Part shown: piece after piece, positions 6,669 to 16,776 of the stretch
Layout: each line of letters opens with the position of its first letter
How positions within the stretch are numbered: position 1 is the stretch's first letter
DNA from: Microtetraspora niveoalba
Lineage (GTDB): Bacteria; Actinomycetota; Actinomycetes; Streptosporangiales; Streptosporangiaceae
DNA length: 64,000 bases
Direction: 5' to 3'
Assembly (NCBI RefSeq): GCF_001570405.1
Contig: NZ_BBYM01000005.1
Location: 1-64,000, forward strand
Notes under the pieces: generated by a model
What the model was told of the DNA's origin: nothing
Database searches by the model: none
Seen by the model: the letters and a program-made list of their open reading frames with translations, nothing else
Translations under genes and position numbers: made by a program

Positions 6669-8237
6669 TTGCTGGACCGTGACAACCTTCAGTCGTTCAA
6701 GGCGGCCCTGTCGGCCGCCCTGCGGACGACCAACCAGGCCGATGAGGCCTTAAGTGATCGCTTCGTGGAGCTTCGCCCCGGTACGGTCGCCACGCTTGAG
6801 TCAGCTGTCAACCACCTCGTCACTGGCCGTCGAGGCGTCGGCAAGTCCACAACGCTCGCTGTTCTCCAGCGGCGGGCAGAGGAACGGGGTGCCCGGGTCA
6901 TCTTCGTAGACGTGGAGACGCACAAGTCTCGCTCCTACCCTGATGTCCTCATCGAGATCATCATCGATATCCTTCAGGCAATCGAGCCCAAAGGGTGGAA
7001 AAAGCCGCAGCGGCAGCTTCGTCGAAAGGTTAAGGAGCTGCTCGCCGTCCTTGATGCACTCCGTAAGGCTGGCGCCGAGGTCACGCAAAGTATAGAGAGC
7101 GACGAGGCGCGGACAAGTGACCTAAAAGTCAGCCTACGAGGCAGCGTAGCCAACCAGTACGCGAAGTTGAGCGCATCGGCTGGAGGCTCACGGTCTAGAC
7201 GAACGAAGACATCGGAAACCTCCACACAAACGCGTCGAAAGGAGGATTTCCTTCGCGACCTGGCTCCTGCGATCGCACAGGTTCTGGAGGGCGCTGCTAA
7301 TCTCGACGGGCGAAAATCTCTCCTTGTCGTACTCGACGACTTCTACTTCATTGCCAAAGATAAGCAACCGCTCGTCCTGGATCACCTTCACGGCATTACG
7401 AAGCGGAGCAACGTCTGGTTGAAGATTGGCAGTGTTCACTCAAGGACGCAGTCATTCGCCGACGGCGACCCGCCACTTGGCATGCAGCCGCCACACGACC
7501 TTCAGCACCTCTCTCTTGATGTTGGCCTGGCGGACTTCGCAACAGCGCAGACCTTTCTTGAAGAAGTTACAAACGGGGTACTTACCCCTGCCGGATTCAA
7601 GGTCAAAGACGTTCTTACGCCAACGGCGCGTGAGCGGGCCGTGTTGATTGCTGGCGGTGCCGTTGCTCGCGACTATTTTGACCTCCTTATCGCGGCGGCT
7701 GATGCCGGTTGGGAATCCTCCCAGAGAGGCGAAGGTAGCAGCGAACCGTTCGCCATTGGCGCTGAGAACGTCCAGGCAGCAGCGGGTCTGCGCCTTCAAC
7801 GCAAGCAGACCGACCTGCGCAATGACGCTGGACGGGATGCCCCGACTCTTGAATCTCGATTCGACGATCTGGTGAAGTTCGTCCGTGATCGCGATACTTT
7901 CTTTTTCCTTGTGCGTCGCGAGCACATGGATACTGGCTGGGGACGGGAGATTGTCGAACTCGAAGACCTGCGATTCGTGCACCGGATCATGACCACGAGG
8001 CCGAACACGGCGACGTGGCGCGGCGTCGAGACGGTGGTCTTTATGGTGGACTTCGCTGCCCTCGTACAGAAGCGTATGCGCAAAGCTCCAGTGGAGTTCT
8101 GGAAGGCTGGCAAGTCTGACGAGCTAAGGCGCGCCGAATGGGTCTATGAGCCCAAATGGACTGAGGCTTCGGCAAAGGGCAAAACGGGGAACGGTGGCGG
8201 CAAGGTCTCGGAAGAAGTGGAATTGCCTTTCGATTAA
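6669..8237 (+). CDS. P-loop ATPase of unknown role, AT-richer than its surroundings
   Basis: 522-residue ATPase. Walker A GRRGVGKST is at 53-61 and Walker B LLVVLDDFYF at 218-227, followed by a sensor-like strand LKIGSVHSRTQ (251-261). Between the two Walker motifs is a charged, Ser/Arg-rich linker (about 110-195). The C-terminal half is helical and charged. The layout recalls AAA/STAND-like ATPases of the ORC/Cdc6- or KAP-like sort, some of which serve in phage defence or plasmid maintenance; that role is inference. The TTG at 6669 is chosen because GGAGGG lies at the right distance; an upstream ATG at 6648 has no such site. It stands alone and has clearly lower G+C (32 of 60 bases in row 7081-7140), suggesting horizontal acquisition. 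Confidence 0.7.
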   Translation: MLDRDNLQSFKAALSAALRTTNQADEALSDRFVELRPGTVATLESAVNHLVTGRRGVGKSTTLAVLQRRAEERGARVIFVDVETHKSRSYPDVLIEIIIDILQAIEPKGWKKPQRQLRRKVKELLAVLDALRKAGAEVTQSIESDEARTSDLKVSLRGSVANQYAKLSASAGGSRSRRTKTSETSTQTRRKEDFLRDLAPAIAQVLEGAANLDGRKSLLVVLDDFYFIAKDKQPLVLDHLHGITKRSNVWLKIGSVHSRTQSFADGDPPLGMQPPHDLQHLSLDVGLADFATAQTFLEEVTNGVLTPAGFKVKDVLTPTARERAVLIAGGAVARDYFDLLIAAADAGWESSQRGEGSSEPFAIGAENVQAAAGLRLQRKQTDLRNDAGRDAPTLESRFDDLVKFVRDRDTFFFLVRREHMDTGWGREIVELEDLRFVHRIMTTRPNTATWRGVETVVFMVDFAALVQKRMRKAPVEFWKAGKSDELRRAEWVYEPKWTEASAKGKTGNGGGKVSEEVELPFD

Positions 8238-8373
8238 GCTTCCCAGCGACGCTGGACCGGCTTCCGCGTGCTGATCGTTTCACGGCGAGGAGTCCCTGCA
8301 GGGCACATCGCTGACTCGGGCATCTTTCGCGCCTGGAGGCCTCTACCTCAGCGTCAGAGAGCGCGCGGGCGGC

Positions 8374-8413
8374 GCGGGCCGGGACCGGCCGGAGAGCCGC
8401 ATGCCCGGCCCGC
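8374..8413. terminator. GC-rich hairpin, probable bidirectional terminator
   Basis: GCGGGCCGGG (8374-8383) pairs perfectly with CCCGGCCCGC (8404-8413) around a 20-base loop that itself contains a self-complementary CCGGCCGG. It lies between the convergent ATPase gene and the 110-residue gene. There is no T-tract, as is common for actinomycete hairpins. Confidence 0.55.
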
Positions 8414-8484
8414 TGGCCGCTCGGCGCGCCGCGAGCCGCCGCAGGCGGGTCGCCTTGACCCTGTAGAGAAAATTCTCGCCGTTA

Positions 8485-8817
8485 TCACTCTGCGTGGTGG
8501 GTCGCCTGGGGCGCATCACTGAGGATCAGGTTGGCGATGCGGAGCAAACGTGCGACGTAGGTCCGGTTCTCACGTCGGCGGATGCGTGGAAGAAGCGCCC
8601 GCAGATCGCGGGCGCACTTTCCTACGATTCCGAGTTGGTCAGCCGGTAACACTCCGCGCCGACTCCCGACGTAGCTGGTCAAGCATCCTGCCATGTAGAG
8701 ATCGAACAGCATGACCGGCTGTCCGTTGATCTCGAAATCACGGAGATCGTCCGGACAGAACTGCCCTCTGTGCTCGGCCCACAGGACCGAGACCTCGTCG
8801 AAGACCGCCTTGTTCAC
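8485..8817 (-). CDS. Hypothetical protein, 110 residues, coupled to msrA
   Basis: Function not recognised. It is a mostly helical soluble protein with no signal or membrane segment. The GTG start overlaps the msrA stop as GTGA, so it is the second gene of an msrA operon and translationally coupled. A basic cluster ([22 protein letters not shown]) lies near the C terminus. A role beside methionine sulfoxide repair cannot be inferred from sequence. Confidence 0.55.
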   Translation of the reverse strand: MNKAVFDEVSVLWAEHRGQFCPDDLRDFEINGQPVMLFDLYMAGCLTSYVGSRRGVLPADQLGIVGKCARDLRALLPRIRRRENRTYVARLLRIANLILSDAPQATHHAE

Positions 8818-9476
8818 TCGCCAGCGGGAGCGATGCCCACCGGGCAGGCGACCCCGGTTCCCCCTATCCCGCAGTAGCCGTTTTTATTGCGCCAAAGGTA
8901 CTGCTGGTGGTAGTCCTCGGCGAAGTAGAAGGGACCGGCGGGGGCGATCTCCGTGGTGATGTGGCCGTATCCGGCCTCGTCCAGCACCCGCTGGTACGCG
9001 TCACGAGAGGCGAGGGCCTCCTTCTCCTGCTCGGCGCCGTGGGTGTAGACGGCCGAGCGGTACTGCGTGCCGACGTCGTTGCCCTGACGCATGCCCTGGG
9101 TGGGGTCGTGGGCCTCCCAGAAGACCTTCAGCAGCTCCTCGTACGACACCCGCCGGGGGTCGAAGACCACGCGGACGACCTCGGTGTGACCGGTCCTGCC
9201 GGTGCAGACCTCCTCGTACGTCGGATTGGGCGTGTATCCGCCCGCGTAGCCGACGGCCGTGGAGACCACGCCGGGCGTCTGCCAGAACTTGCGTTCGGCG
9301 CCCCAGAAGCATCCCAGCCCGAAGTCGGCGATCTCCGTGCCGTCCCCGTACGGCGGAGCCAGCGGGGCGTCGAGCACCAGGTGCCGGGACGCCACCGGCA
9401 TCGTCTCGGATCGTCCCGGCAGCGCCTCCGAGGGGGCCACCATCGATGTCTTGTCGTGTCCGAACAGCCAGCCCAT
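8814..9476 (-). CDS. msrA: Peptide methionine-S-sulfoxide reductase MsrA
   Basis: 220-residue cytoplasmic repair enzyme that reduces methionine-S-sulfoxide in proteins using thioredoxin. The signature GCFWGAE is at 55-61 with catalytic Cys56. Family segments [32 protein letters not shown] and the C-terminal [12 protein letters not shown] (a probable resolving Cys) are visible. Start at 9476: GGAGGT precedes this ATG; an open extension to 9557 has no such site and would cover an AT-rich promoter-like segment. It is divergent from rarD and forms an operon with the small gene that follows. Confidence 0.93.
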   Translation of the reverse strand: MGWLFGHDKTSMVAPSEALPGRSETMPVASRHLVLDAPLAPPYGDGTEIADFGLGCFWGAERKFWQTPGVVSTAVGYAGGYTPNPTYEEVCTGRTGHTEVVRVVFDPRRVSYEELLKVFWEAHDPTQGMRQGNDVGTQYRSAVYTHGAEQEKEALASRDAYQRVLDEAGYGHITTEIAPAGPFYFAEDYHQQYLWRNKNGYCGIGGTGVACPVGIAPAGE

Positions 9477-9600
9477 GTCGCACCTCCATGGCGTCGAACC
9501 GGGACGCCGCCGCGTTTGTTCCCTCCCATAAGCATCTCTAAATACCAGACAAACCATTGCTTATTTGTATTAAATCCCGTAAGGAGTCACACTGGGTGTC

Positions 9601-10512
9601 ATGCCTGAATCACGCCGAGGAGTCCTGTACGGCATCGCCGCCTATGCGATGTGGGGGTTGTTCCCCCTCTACTGGCCGCTGCTGAAGCCCGCCGGAGCCG
9701 TCGAGATCCTCGCGCATCGCATGGTCTGGTCCCTCGTCGCGGTCCTGGCGATCCTGGCCGTCCGCCGCCACTGGTCGTGGTTCCGCTCGATGACGCGCCG
9801 CCAGGTGCTCCTGCTCACCCTCGCCGCCCTCGTCATCTCCACCAACTGGGGCATGTACATCTACGCCGTCAACACCGGGCACGTCGTGGAGAGTGCGCTC
9901 GGGTACTTCATCAACCCTCTGGTCAGCGTCCTGTTCGGCGTCCTCGTCTTCCGCGAGAGGCTGCGTCCCTGGCAGTGGGCGGCCGTCGGCCTCGGCGCCG
10001 TCGCGGTGCTCGTCCTGGCGTTCGACTACGGCCGGCTGCCCTGGATCGCGCTGGTCCTGGCCGCGTCCTTCGGCACGTACGGACTGGTCAAGAAGGCCGC
10101 GCAGGTCGGCGCGGCGGAGAGCCTCACGATCGAGACGCTGGTGCTGCTGGTGCCCGCGCTCGGTTATCTCGTCTTCCTCCAGGCGAACGGCACCGGCACC
10201 TTCGTCGACCACGGGGCCGGCCACATCGCGCTGCTCGTCGGCGCCGGGCTGATCACGGCGGTTCCCCTGCTGTTCTTCTCCGCGGCCGCGATCCGGGTGC
10301 CGCTGACCGTCGTCGGCCTGCTCCAGTACATCGCCCCGGTGCTGCAGTTCCTGTGCGGCATCCTGGTCGCGCACGAGACCATGCCCGGCAGCAGGTGGAT
10401 CGGGTTCGCCATAGTCTGGCTCGCGCTCAGCGTCTTCACGTGGGACAGCCTGCGCGCCGCCCGCGCCACACGTCGCAGGGCCGGCGCGGAGCCCGCGCTC
10501 GAAACGGTCTGA
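9601..10512 (+). CDS. rarD: RarD-like EamA-family transporter
   Basis: 303-residue inner-membrane protein with about ten predicted hydrophobic spans and two EamA-type halves. The N terminus (RRGVLYGIAAYAMWGLFPLYWPLL) and ALGYFINPLVSVLFGVLVFRERL are characteristic of the RarD branch of the drug/metabolite transporter superfamily. The substrate is not known for the family in general. The upstream stretch 9535-9585 is unusually AT-rich for this genome and probably contains the promoter. AAGGAG lies about 14 bases before the ATG, a slightly long spacing. Confidence 0.85.
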   Translation: MPESRRGVLYGIAAYAMWGLFPLYWPLLKPAGAVEILAHRMVWSLVAVLAILAVRRHWSWFRSMTRRQVLLLTLAALVISTNWGMYIYAVNTGHVVESALGYFINPLVSVLFGVLVFRERLRPWQWAAVGLGAVAVLVLAFDYGRLPWIALVLAASFGTYGLVKKAAQVGAAESLTIETLVLLVPALGYLVFLQANGTGTFVDHGAGHIALLVGAGLITAVPLLFFSAAAIRVPLTVVGLLQYIAPVLQFLCGILVAHETMPGSRWIGFAIVWLALSVFTWDSLRAARATRRRAGAEPALETV

Positions 10513-10697
10513 CGCCACGCCAGGTCAGAAAGCCACACCCTCCCGGCTCCGAAAGAACCCCCCGGAAGAACCGGAAGAACGCCGCGACCTCCGTTACGCA
10601 CAAGAACGCCGCGCCCCTCCGGTACGGGCAAGAGCGCAGGCCCTCTCTCGCCACCCCGGAGATCGCGGCGCTATCCGTACACCCGATAACGCCAAGA

Positions 10698-10732
10698 ACG
10701 CCGCGCCCCCCGTACGGGTAAGGGCGCGGCGT
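10698..10732. terminator. Strong 11-bp hairpin between convergent genes
   Basis: ACGCCGCGCCC (10698-10708) is perfectly complementary to GGGCGCGGCGT (10722-10732). The loop contains a further CCCGTACGGG self-complementary core. A related partial copy of the left arm with GTACGGG occurs at about 10590-10625. It lies between convergent rarD and the polyprenyl synthase gene and is a likely terminator. Confidence 0.7.
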
Positions 10733-10754
10733 CCTCTCATGACGCGGAAGAACG

Positions 10755-10800
10755 CCCCGGACGGCCTCAGCGGGCCGCAGAGCCGCGAGCCGTCCCGGGG
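10755..10800 (-). terminator. Hairpin just after the polyprenyl synthase gene
   Basis: CCCCGGACGGC (10755-10765) pairs with GCCGTCCCGGGG (10789-10800) with one bulged C. It starts eight bases beyond the synthase stop, so it is the probable terminator of the whole minus-strand respiratory block. Confidence 0.6.
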
Positions 10801-10808
10801 CCGGGGGA

Positions 10809-11804
10809 TCAGCCCGAGCGCTCGACGACGTAGTCGCAGAGCCCGATGAGGGCCTCGCGGGCCGGGATCGCGGGCAGGTCGGCGAGCGCCGCCTTGGCTC
10901 TGTCCGCCCACCGCAGCAGCTCGTCGCGGGCGTCGGCCATCGCCTGGTTGGCCCGCAGCAGCTCCAGCACCTCGTCGACGTCATCTTCGGCGACCGGCCC
11001 GGACAGCAGGGCCCGCAGCCGCGCGTCCTCTTCGCGGTCGGACGCCAGCGCGTACAGCACGGGCAGGGTCTGGACGCCCTCGCGGAGGTCGGTGCCGGGG
11101 GTCTTGCCCGAGTCGGCCGTCGGCGCCGCCACGTCGATGAGGTCGTCGCCGAGCTGCCAGGCGACGCCGATCGCCTCGCACGCCTCGGTCAGCCGGGCGG
11201 TCACCTCGGCCGGCGCGCCCGAGAGCATGGCGCCGAAACGGCCCGAGGTGGCGATGAGGGAGCCGGTCTTGTCGGCGAGCACCTGGATGTAGTGGCTGAT
11301 CGGGTCGACGCCCTCGGACGGACCGATCGTCTCGCGGATCTGCCCCCGGACCAGGCGGGAGAACGTCTGCGCCTGGATGCGGATGGGGTCCGGTCCGAGA
11401 TCGGACAGGATCTCGGACGCCTGGGCGAACAGGTAGTCGCCGGTGAGGATGGCCACGGTGTTGTCCCAGCGGGCGTTCGCCGACGGCGAGCCGCGCCGTA
11501 CGGGCGCCTCGTCCATCACGTCGTCGTGGTACAGCGTGGCGAGGTGGGTCAGCTCGATCACGACGGCCCCGGGCACCACGCCCGGGGCGTCGGGGTTGCC
11601 GAACTGGGCGGCGAGCAGGACGAGCATGGCCCGGAAACGCTTGCCACCGGCCTCGATGAGGTGCCGGGACGCCTCCGTGACGAAGGAGTCCTCGCTCTCC
11701 ACCGAGGAGCGGAGCAGCTTCTCCACGGCCGCGAGCCCGGTCGCCAGATCCGCGGCCAGCCGCTCGTCGACGAGAGGCAGGTCAACAACGGGCGGCGCGG
11801 CCAT
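10809..11804 (-). CDS. Long-chain trans-polyprenyl diphosphate synthase
   Basis: 331-residue all-alpha prenyltransferase that extends an allylic diphosphate with isopentenyl diphosphate to make the menaquinone side chain. The two Asp-rich motifs are DDVMD (in LYHDDVMDEAPVRRG) and DDLID (in QLGDDLIDVAA). GGKRFRAM and GQIRE, typical of the family, are also present. Product length cannot be read with certainty; hepta- to nonaprenyl is likely given the menaquinone context. It begins 12 bases after nuoN and shares its reading direction, so it is probably the last gene of the nuo transcription unit. Confidence 0.92.
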   Translation of the reverse strand: MAAPPVVDLPLVDERLAADLATGLAAVEKLLRSSVESEDSFVTEASRHLIEAGGKRFRAMLVLLAAQFGNPDAPGVVPGAVVIELTHLATLYHDDVMDEAPVRRGSPSANARWDNTVAILTGDYLFAQASEILSDLGPDPIRIQAQTFSRLVRGQIRETIGPSEGVDPISHYIQVLADKTGSLIATSGRFGAMLSGAPAEVTARLTEACEAIGVAWQLGDDLIDVAAPTADSGKTPGTDLREGVQTLPVLYALASDREEDARLRALLSGPVAEDDVDEVLELLRANQAMADARDELLRWADRAKAALADLPAIPAREALIGLCDYVVERSG

Positions 11805-11816
11805 AGAGGGAAGCTC

Positions 11817-13367
11817 CTATCGGACGAACAACGACTGGGCAGCCGTGTGCGCCAGGTCGAGCACGGGCTGCGGGAATACCCCGAGGACTACGGTAGCCAA
11901 TACCGCCACGGCTCCGACCGCCCAGGTGCCTCCAGGAATCACCACGGCGGGTCCGTCGGCCGCCGGATCGCTGAAGAACATCAGCACGATGACCCGGACG
12001 TAGAAGAACGCGGCGATCGCCGAGGACACCACGCCGACCACCACGAGCGGCGTCGCGCCGGCGTCCACCGCCGCCTGGAACACCGCGTACTTCCCGAAGA
12101 AACCGCTGGTCAGCGGGATGCCGGCGAAGGCGAGCAGGAAGAGGGCGAACACCGTGGCGACCAGCGGACGGCGCTTGCCGAGCCCGGCCCACCGGGACAG
12201 GTGCCACGCCTCGCCGCCCGCGTCGCGGACCGTGGTGACGACGGCGAACGCGCCCACCGTGGTGAACCCGTAGGCGACCAGGTAGAACAGCAGCGCGGAC
12301 AGCGCGGAGGCGTTGTGCTGCTGGTTGTCGCCGAGAGCGACCACGCCGATGAGCAGGAAGCCTCCGTGCGCGATCGAGGAGTAGGCGAGCATGCGCTTGA
12401 TGTCCGTCTGGGTGATCGCGAGGATCGCGCCGACGACCATCGTGAGAATCGCCACACCCCACATGATCGGGGTCCAGCTCCACTCCAGGCCGCCGAGCGC
12501 CACCCAGAACACCCGCAGCAGCGCGCCGAACGCGGCGACGAGCGTGCCCGAGGCCATCAGCGCGGTGATCGGGGTCGGCGAGCCCTGGTAGACGTCCGGC
12601 TTCCACGCCTGGAACGGCGCCGCGCCGACCTTGAAGAGCAGGCCGACGCCGAGCATCGCCACGCCGATGTAGAGCAGGGTGTCCTGCCCGCCGACGTTGC
12701 CGAGCGCGGTCCCGATCTTCGCCAGGTCCACCGAGCCGGCGTAGCCGTACAGCAGGGCCGTGCCGTAGAGGAAGAACGCGGAGGAGAAGGCGCCGAGCAG
12801 GAAGTACTTGACCGCGGCCTCCTGCGAGAGCAGGCGGCGGCGGCGCGCCAGCCCGCACAGCAGGTAGAGCGGCAGCGACATGACCTCGAGGGCCACGAAC
12901 ATCGCGAGCAGGTCGTTCGCCGCCGGGAACAGCAGCATGCCGCCGACCGCGAACAGGACCAGCGGGTAGACCTCGGTGTGCGTGGCGCCCTCGGTGAGCG
13001 CCCGCTCCTCCTCCGGCGAGCCGGGTACGGCCGAGGCCGACGCCACGAAGTGGCCCTCGTCGTTGATGAGCAGCACGCTCACGAACGCGAGCACGAGGAT
13101 CGTGCCCCAGATGAACAGCGCCGGGCCGTCCACCGCCACCGCGCCCATCGCCGAGGGTGTGGTCGGGATGCCGGTACGCGCCTGCCAGATCGTGATCACG
13201 AACGCGCCGGCCAGCGCCAGCAGCGTCAGCGGCTTGTGGATCGCCGAGCGCAGGTAGCGCGGGGCGAACGCCTCCACGAGGACGCCGATGATCGCCGCGC
13301 CGAAGACGACCAGCATCGGCGCCAGCAGCGCGTATTCGATTGTCGGCGCTTGGATGGTGCCGGTCAC
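11817..13367 (-). CDS. nuoN: NADH-quinone oxidoreductase subunit N
   Basis: 516-residue antiporter-like membrane subunit of complex I with about 14 hydrophobic spans and conserved Lys/Glu in membrane helices (for example DIKRMLAYSSIAHGGF and AVKYFLLGAFSSAFFLYG). It forms part of the proton-pumping arm. The GTG start overlaps the nuoM stop (GTGA); the frame is open further upstream but that part would lie inside nuoM. Confidence 0.95.
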   Translation of the reverse strand: MTGTIQAPTIEYALLAPMLVVFGAAIIGVLVEAFAPRYLRSAIHKPLTLLALAGAFVITIWQARTGIPTTPSAMGAVAVDGPALFIWGTILVLAFVSVLLINDEGHFVASASAVPGSPEEERALTEGATHTEVYPLVLFAVGGMLLFPAANDLLAMFVALEVMSLPLYLLCGLARRRRLLSQEAAVKYFLLGAFSSAFFLYGTALLYGYAGSVDLAKIGTALGNVGGQDTLLYIGVAMLGVGLLFKVGAAPFQAWKPDVYQGSPTPITALMASGTLVAAFGALLRVFWVALGGLEWSWTPIMWGVAILTMVVGAILAITQTDIKRMLAYSSIAHGGFLLIGVVALGDNQQHNASALSALLFYLVAYGFTTVGAFAVVTTVRDAGGEAWHLSRWAGLGKRRPLVATVFALFLLAFAGIPLTSGFFGKYAVFQAAVDAGATPLVVVGVVSSAIAAFFYVRVIVLMFFSDPAADGPAVVIPGGTWAVGAVAVLATVVLGVFPQPVLDLAHTAAQSLFVR

Positions 13368-14863
13368 TGGCCCTCCTGTGCAACAGACGCCTTCTGGACG
13401 TGCTGGACCTGGGAGATCGAGTCCGTCACGGCGGGGTTGATGACGTCGAGCAGCGGCTTCGGGAAGAAGCCGAGCGCGACGATCAGCGCGATCAGCGGGG
13501 CGAGGACCCACTTCTCACGGACGTTCAGGTCCTTCATCTCGCGGACCGAGTCCGCGGTCGGACCGTTCATGGTGCGCTGGTACATCCACAGGATGTAGAT
13601 GGCGGCCAGCACCACGCCGCTGGTGGCGATGATCGCGTAAACGGGCTGCGTCTCGAAGCTGCCGATCAGGACCATGAACTCGCTCACGAACGAGTTGAGC
13701 CCCGGCAGCGCGAGCCCGGACAGACCGGCGACCAGGAACGTCCCGGCCAGGATCGGGGCCACCTTCTGCACGCCGCCGTAGTCCTTGATGTACTGCGAGC
13801 CGCGGCGGTGGATCAGGAAGCCGGCGATCAGGAACAGCGCGCCGGTCGAGAACCCGTGGTTGACCATGTACAGCGTGGCCCCGGAGGCCCCGTTCACGGT
13901 GATCGCGAACACGCCCATCGTGATGAAGCCGAAGTGCGAGATCGACGTGTACGCGATGAGGCGCTTCATGTCGGTCTGCCCGATGGCGACGATCGCGCCG
14001 TAGACGATGCCGACGACCGAGAGCACCAGCACCAGCGGGGTGAAGTAGTCCGCCGCCGCCGGGAACAGCTCCAGGCAGAAGCGCAGCATGCCGTACGTGC
14101 CGACCTTGTCGAGCACACCGACGAGCAGCACCGCGGCGCCCGCGGGGGCCTGCGCCGCCGCGTCGGGCAGCCAGGTGTGGAACGGCCACAGCGGCGCCTT
14201 GATCGCGAAGGCGATGAAGAAGCCGAGGAACAGCCACTTCTGGGTGCCGACGTCCTGGACGCTCCCGACGAGGTCGGAGAACATGAACGAGCCCTTGTCG
14301 GCGATCGAGTAGAGCGCGATCACCGCGACGAGCATCAGCAGGCCGCCGAAGAGCGAGTAGAGCAGGAACTTGACCGCCGCGTACGACCGCTGCGCCCCGC
14401 CGTACGACCCGATCATGAAGTACATCGGGATCAGCATGGCTTCGAAGAAGACGTAGAAGAGGAAGACGTCGGTCGCCGCGAAGACGCCGATCATCATCGC
14501 TTCCAGCACCAGGAGCAGCGCGAAGTACGTACGGACCGACCGCTTGCCCTTGTCCGCCTCGTGCCAGGAGGCCAGCACCACGATCGGCACGAGCACGACG
14601 GACAGCAGGATGAGGACCAGCGCGATGCCGTCCACGCCGAGACCGAAGTGGATGCCGAACGACGGCACCCAGTCGTACGTCTCGGTGAACTGGAACTTGT
14701 CGCCGTTGGGGCTGAACTGGACCGCCATGATGGCGGCCAGCACCAGCACGAGCAGGGAGACCCCGAGGGTCGCCTGCTTGGCACGCAGCTCGTTCTTCAC
14801 GGCCGCGACGCCAAGCGCGCCCACCACGGGCACACCTATCAGGGTTGAGAGCCAGTAGTGCAT
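13364..14863 (-). CDS. nuoM: NADH-quinone oxidoreductase subunit M
   Basis: 499-residue antiporter-like membrane subunit of complex I. Family segments include VAIGQTDMKRLIAYTSISHFGFITMG, FPFHTWLPDAAAQAPAGAAV-type helices (here WPFHTWLPDA) and LPGLNSFVSEFMVLIGSF. The ATG at 14863 overlaps the nuoL stop by one base (TGATG). It is membrane-embedded and acts in proton translocation. Confidence 0.95.
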   Translation of the reverse strand: MHYWLSTLIGVPVVGALGVAAVKNELRAKQATLGVSLLVLVLAAIMAVQFSPNGDKFQFTETYDWVPSFGIHFGLGVDGIALVLILLSVVLVPIVVLASWHEADKGKRSVRTYFALLLVLEAMMIGVFAATDVFLFYVFFEAMLIPMYFMIGSYGGAQRSYAAVKFLLYSLFGGLLMLVAVIALYSIADKGSFMFSDLVGSVQDVGTQKWLFLGFFIAFAIKAPLWPFHTWLPDAAAQAPAGAAVLLVGVLDKVGTYGMLRFCLELFPAAADYFTPLVLVLSVVGIVYGAIVAIGQTDMKRLIAYTSISHFGFITMGVFAITVNGASGATLYMVNHGFSTGALFLIAGFLIHRRGSQYIKDYGGVQKVAPILAGTFLVAGLSGLALPGLNSFVSEFMVLIGSFETQPVYAIIATSGVVLAAIYILWMYQRTMNGPTADSVREMKDLNVREKWVLAPLIALIVALGFFPKPLLDVINPAVTDSISQVQHVQKASVAQEGQ

Positions 14864-16767
14864 CACAGGTTCCCTACGACGAACCAGGCACCGACCAGGA
14901 TGGCGGCGCCGACGAATATCGACAGCGCGTACGAGCGGACGAACCCGGTCTGGACCCGCCGCAGCCTGCCCGACGTGCCGCCGATGCCCGCGGCCAGCCC
15001 GTTGACGAGCCCGTCGATCCCGCGGTTGTCGAAGAACACCGCGAGCCGGGTCAGCCACTGGCCGGGCCGCATGAACAGCGCCTCGTTGATCGCGTCGCCG
15101 TAGAGGTCACGCCGGGCGAACGTGGTGAGGAACGAGCCGCGCGGGGCCGTGACCGGCACCTCGCCCGCGCCGTACTTGAACCAGGCGAGGGCCGCGCCGG
15201 CCGCCACGAGCGCCAGGGTGACCAGTCCGGCCACGCTGAACGGGTGGAACGAGGGCAGGTGCTCCGGCAGGCCGACCGCGGGGGCGAGGAACGTCATGAA
15301 CCGGTTGCCCAGGATCAGGTAACCGCCCAGGACGATCGAGCCGGCGGACAGGATGATCAGCGGCCACGTCATGACGGCGGGCGACTCGTGCGGGTGGGCG
15401 TCCGCCTCCCAGCGCTTCTTGCCGAAGAACGTCATGAACACCAGGCGCGACATGTAGAAACCGGTGATGCCGGCGCCGAGCACCGCGAGCCAGCCGAGGG
15501 TGGCGTTGTGCTCCATCGCGCTCTCGATGATGCCGTCCTTGGTGAAGTAACCGGACAGCAGCGGGAACCCGATGATCGCCAGGTATCCGATCATGAACGT
15601 GGCGAACGTGATCGGCATGACCTTGCGCAGGCCGCCGTACTTGCGCATGTCGACCTCGTCGTTCATGGCGTGCATGACCGAACCGGCGCCGAGGAACATG
15701 TCGGCCTTGAAGAAGCCGTGGGTGATCAGGTGCGCGATCGCGAAGGCGTACCCGGCCGGGCCGATGCCGGCGGCCAGCATCATGTAGCCGATCTGGGACA
15801 TCGTCGAGCCGGCGAGCGCCTTCTTGATGTCGTCCTTGGCGGTACCGATGATCGCACCGGCGAGCAGCGTGGCGACGCCGACGATCGTGACCGCGATCGC
15901 CGCGGTCGAGCCCTCCGGGAAGAACATCGCGCCCGAACGGGTCACGAGGTAGACGCCCGCGGTGACCATGGTCGCGGCGTGGATGAGGGCCGAGACCGGG
16001 GTCGGGCCCTCCATCGCGTCCAGGAGCCAGGACTGCAGCGGGAGCTGCGCCGACTTGCCGCAGGCGCCGAGCAGGAGCAGCAGGCCGATCGCGGTGAGCG
16101 ACCCCTGGCTCGCGTCCGCCCCGGACGTCATGACCCCGGCGAACGACACCGTGTTGAACGTCGTGAAGATGATGAAGATGGCGATCGCCAGGCCGAAGTC
16201 GCCGACCCGGTTGACGATGAACGCCTTCTTCGCCGCGGTGGCGGCCGACGGCTTGTGCTGCCAGAACCCGATCAGCAGGTACGACGCGAGACCCACGCCC
16301 TCCCAGCCGACGTACAGGCCGATGTAGTTGTCGGCGAGCACCAGCAGCAGCATCGCCGCGACGAACAGGTTCAGGTAGGCGAAGAACCGCCGCCGGTTCG
16401 GGTCATGCGCCATGTAGCCGATCGAGTAGATGTGGATCAGCGAGCCCACACCGGTGATCAGCAGCACGAACGAGATCGACAGCGGGTCGATCAGGAGCCC
16501 CATCGGGTCGACGAGGCCGGGGATGAAGTCGTACAGCGGGACGACCCGGCGGCGCTCCGCCGGGTCGAATCCGAGCAGCTGGAGGAAGACCAGCACGCCC
16601 ACCACGAAGGAGGCGACGGCGGTGGCGACCCCAAGCAGGTGACCGAACCTGTCGGTCCTGCGCCCGCCCAGCAACAGGACGGCGGCGCCGAGCAGTGGCA
16701 GAGCGATCAGCAGCCAGGAGACGCCGATCACTCCCCCGGCGTGCTCGATGATCTTTGCGGGTTCCAC
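14863..16767 (-). CDS. nuoL: NADH-quinone oxidoreductase subunit L
   Basis: 634-residue largest antiporter-like subunit of complex I, with conserved segments [54 protein letters not shown] and [19 protein letters not shown]. The C-terminal extension should form the long lateral helix. Two in-frame GTG codons compete as start. I chose 16767 because AAGAGGTGG precedes it at good distance; 16773 would overlap that site and add two residues. Confidence 0.95.
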   Translation of the reverse strand: MEPAKIIEHAGGVIGVSWLLIALPLLGAAVLLLGGRRTDRFGHLLGVATAVASFVVGVLVFLQLLGFDPAERRRVVPLYDFIPGLVDPMGLLIDPLSISFVLLITGVGSLIHIYSIGYMAHDPNRRRFFAYLNLFVAAMLLLVLADNYIGLYVGWEGVGLASYLLIGFWQHKPSAATAAKKAFIVNRVGDFGLAIAIFIIFTTFNTVSFAGVMTSGADASQGSLTAIGLLLLLGACGKSAQLPLQSWLLDAMEGPTPVSALIHAATMVTAGVYLVTRSGAMFFPEGSTAAIAVTIVGVATLLAGAIIGTAKDDIKKALAGSTMSQIGYMMLAAGIGPAGYAFAIAHLITHGFFKADMFLGAGSVMHAMNDEVDMRKYGGLRKVMPITFATFMIGYLAIIGFPLLSGYFTKDGIIESAMEHNATLGWLAVLGAGITGFYMSRLVFMTFFGKKRWEADAHPHESPAVMTWPLIILSAGSIVLGGYLILGNRFMTFLAPAVGLPEHLPSFHPFSVAGLVTLALVAAGAALAWFKYGAGEVPVTAPRGSFLTTFARRDLYGDAINEALFMRPGQWLTRLAVFFDNRGIDGLVNGLAAGIGGTSGRLRRVQTGFVRSYALSIFVGAAILVGAWFVVGNL

Positions 16768-16776
16768 GGCCACCTC

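Noticed and set aside
1-9600. tRNA gene serving as attachment site for the integrated element
   Set aside because: No tRNA-like cloverleaf with CCA-proximal acceptor and TTCGA loop was seen; the structure at 3430-3498 lacks these.
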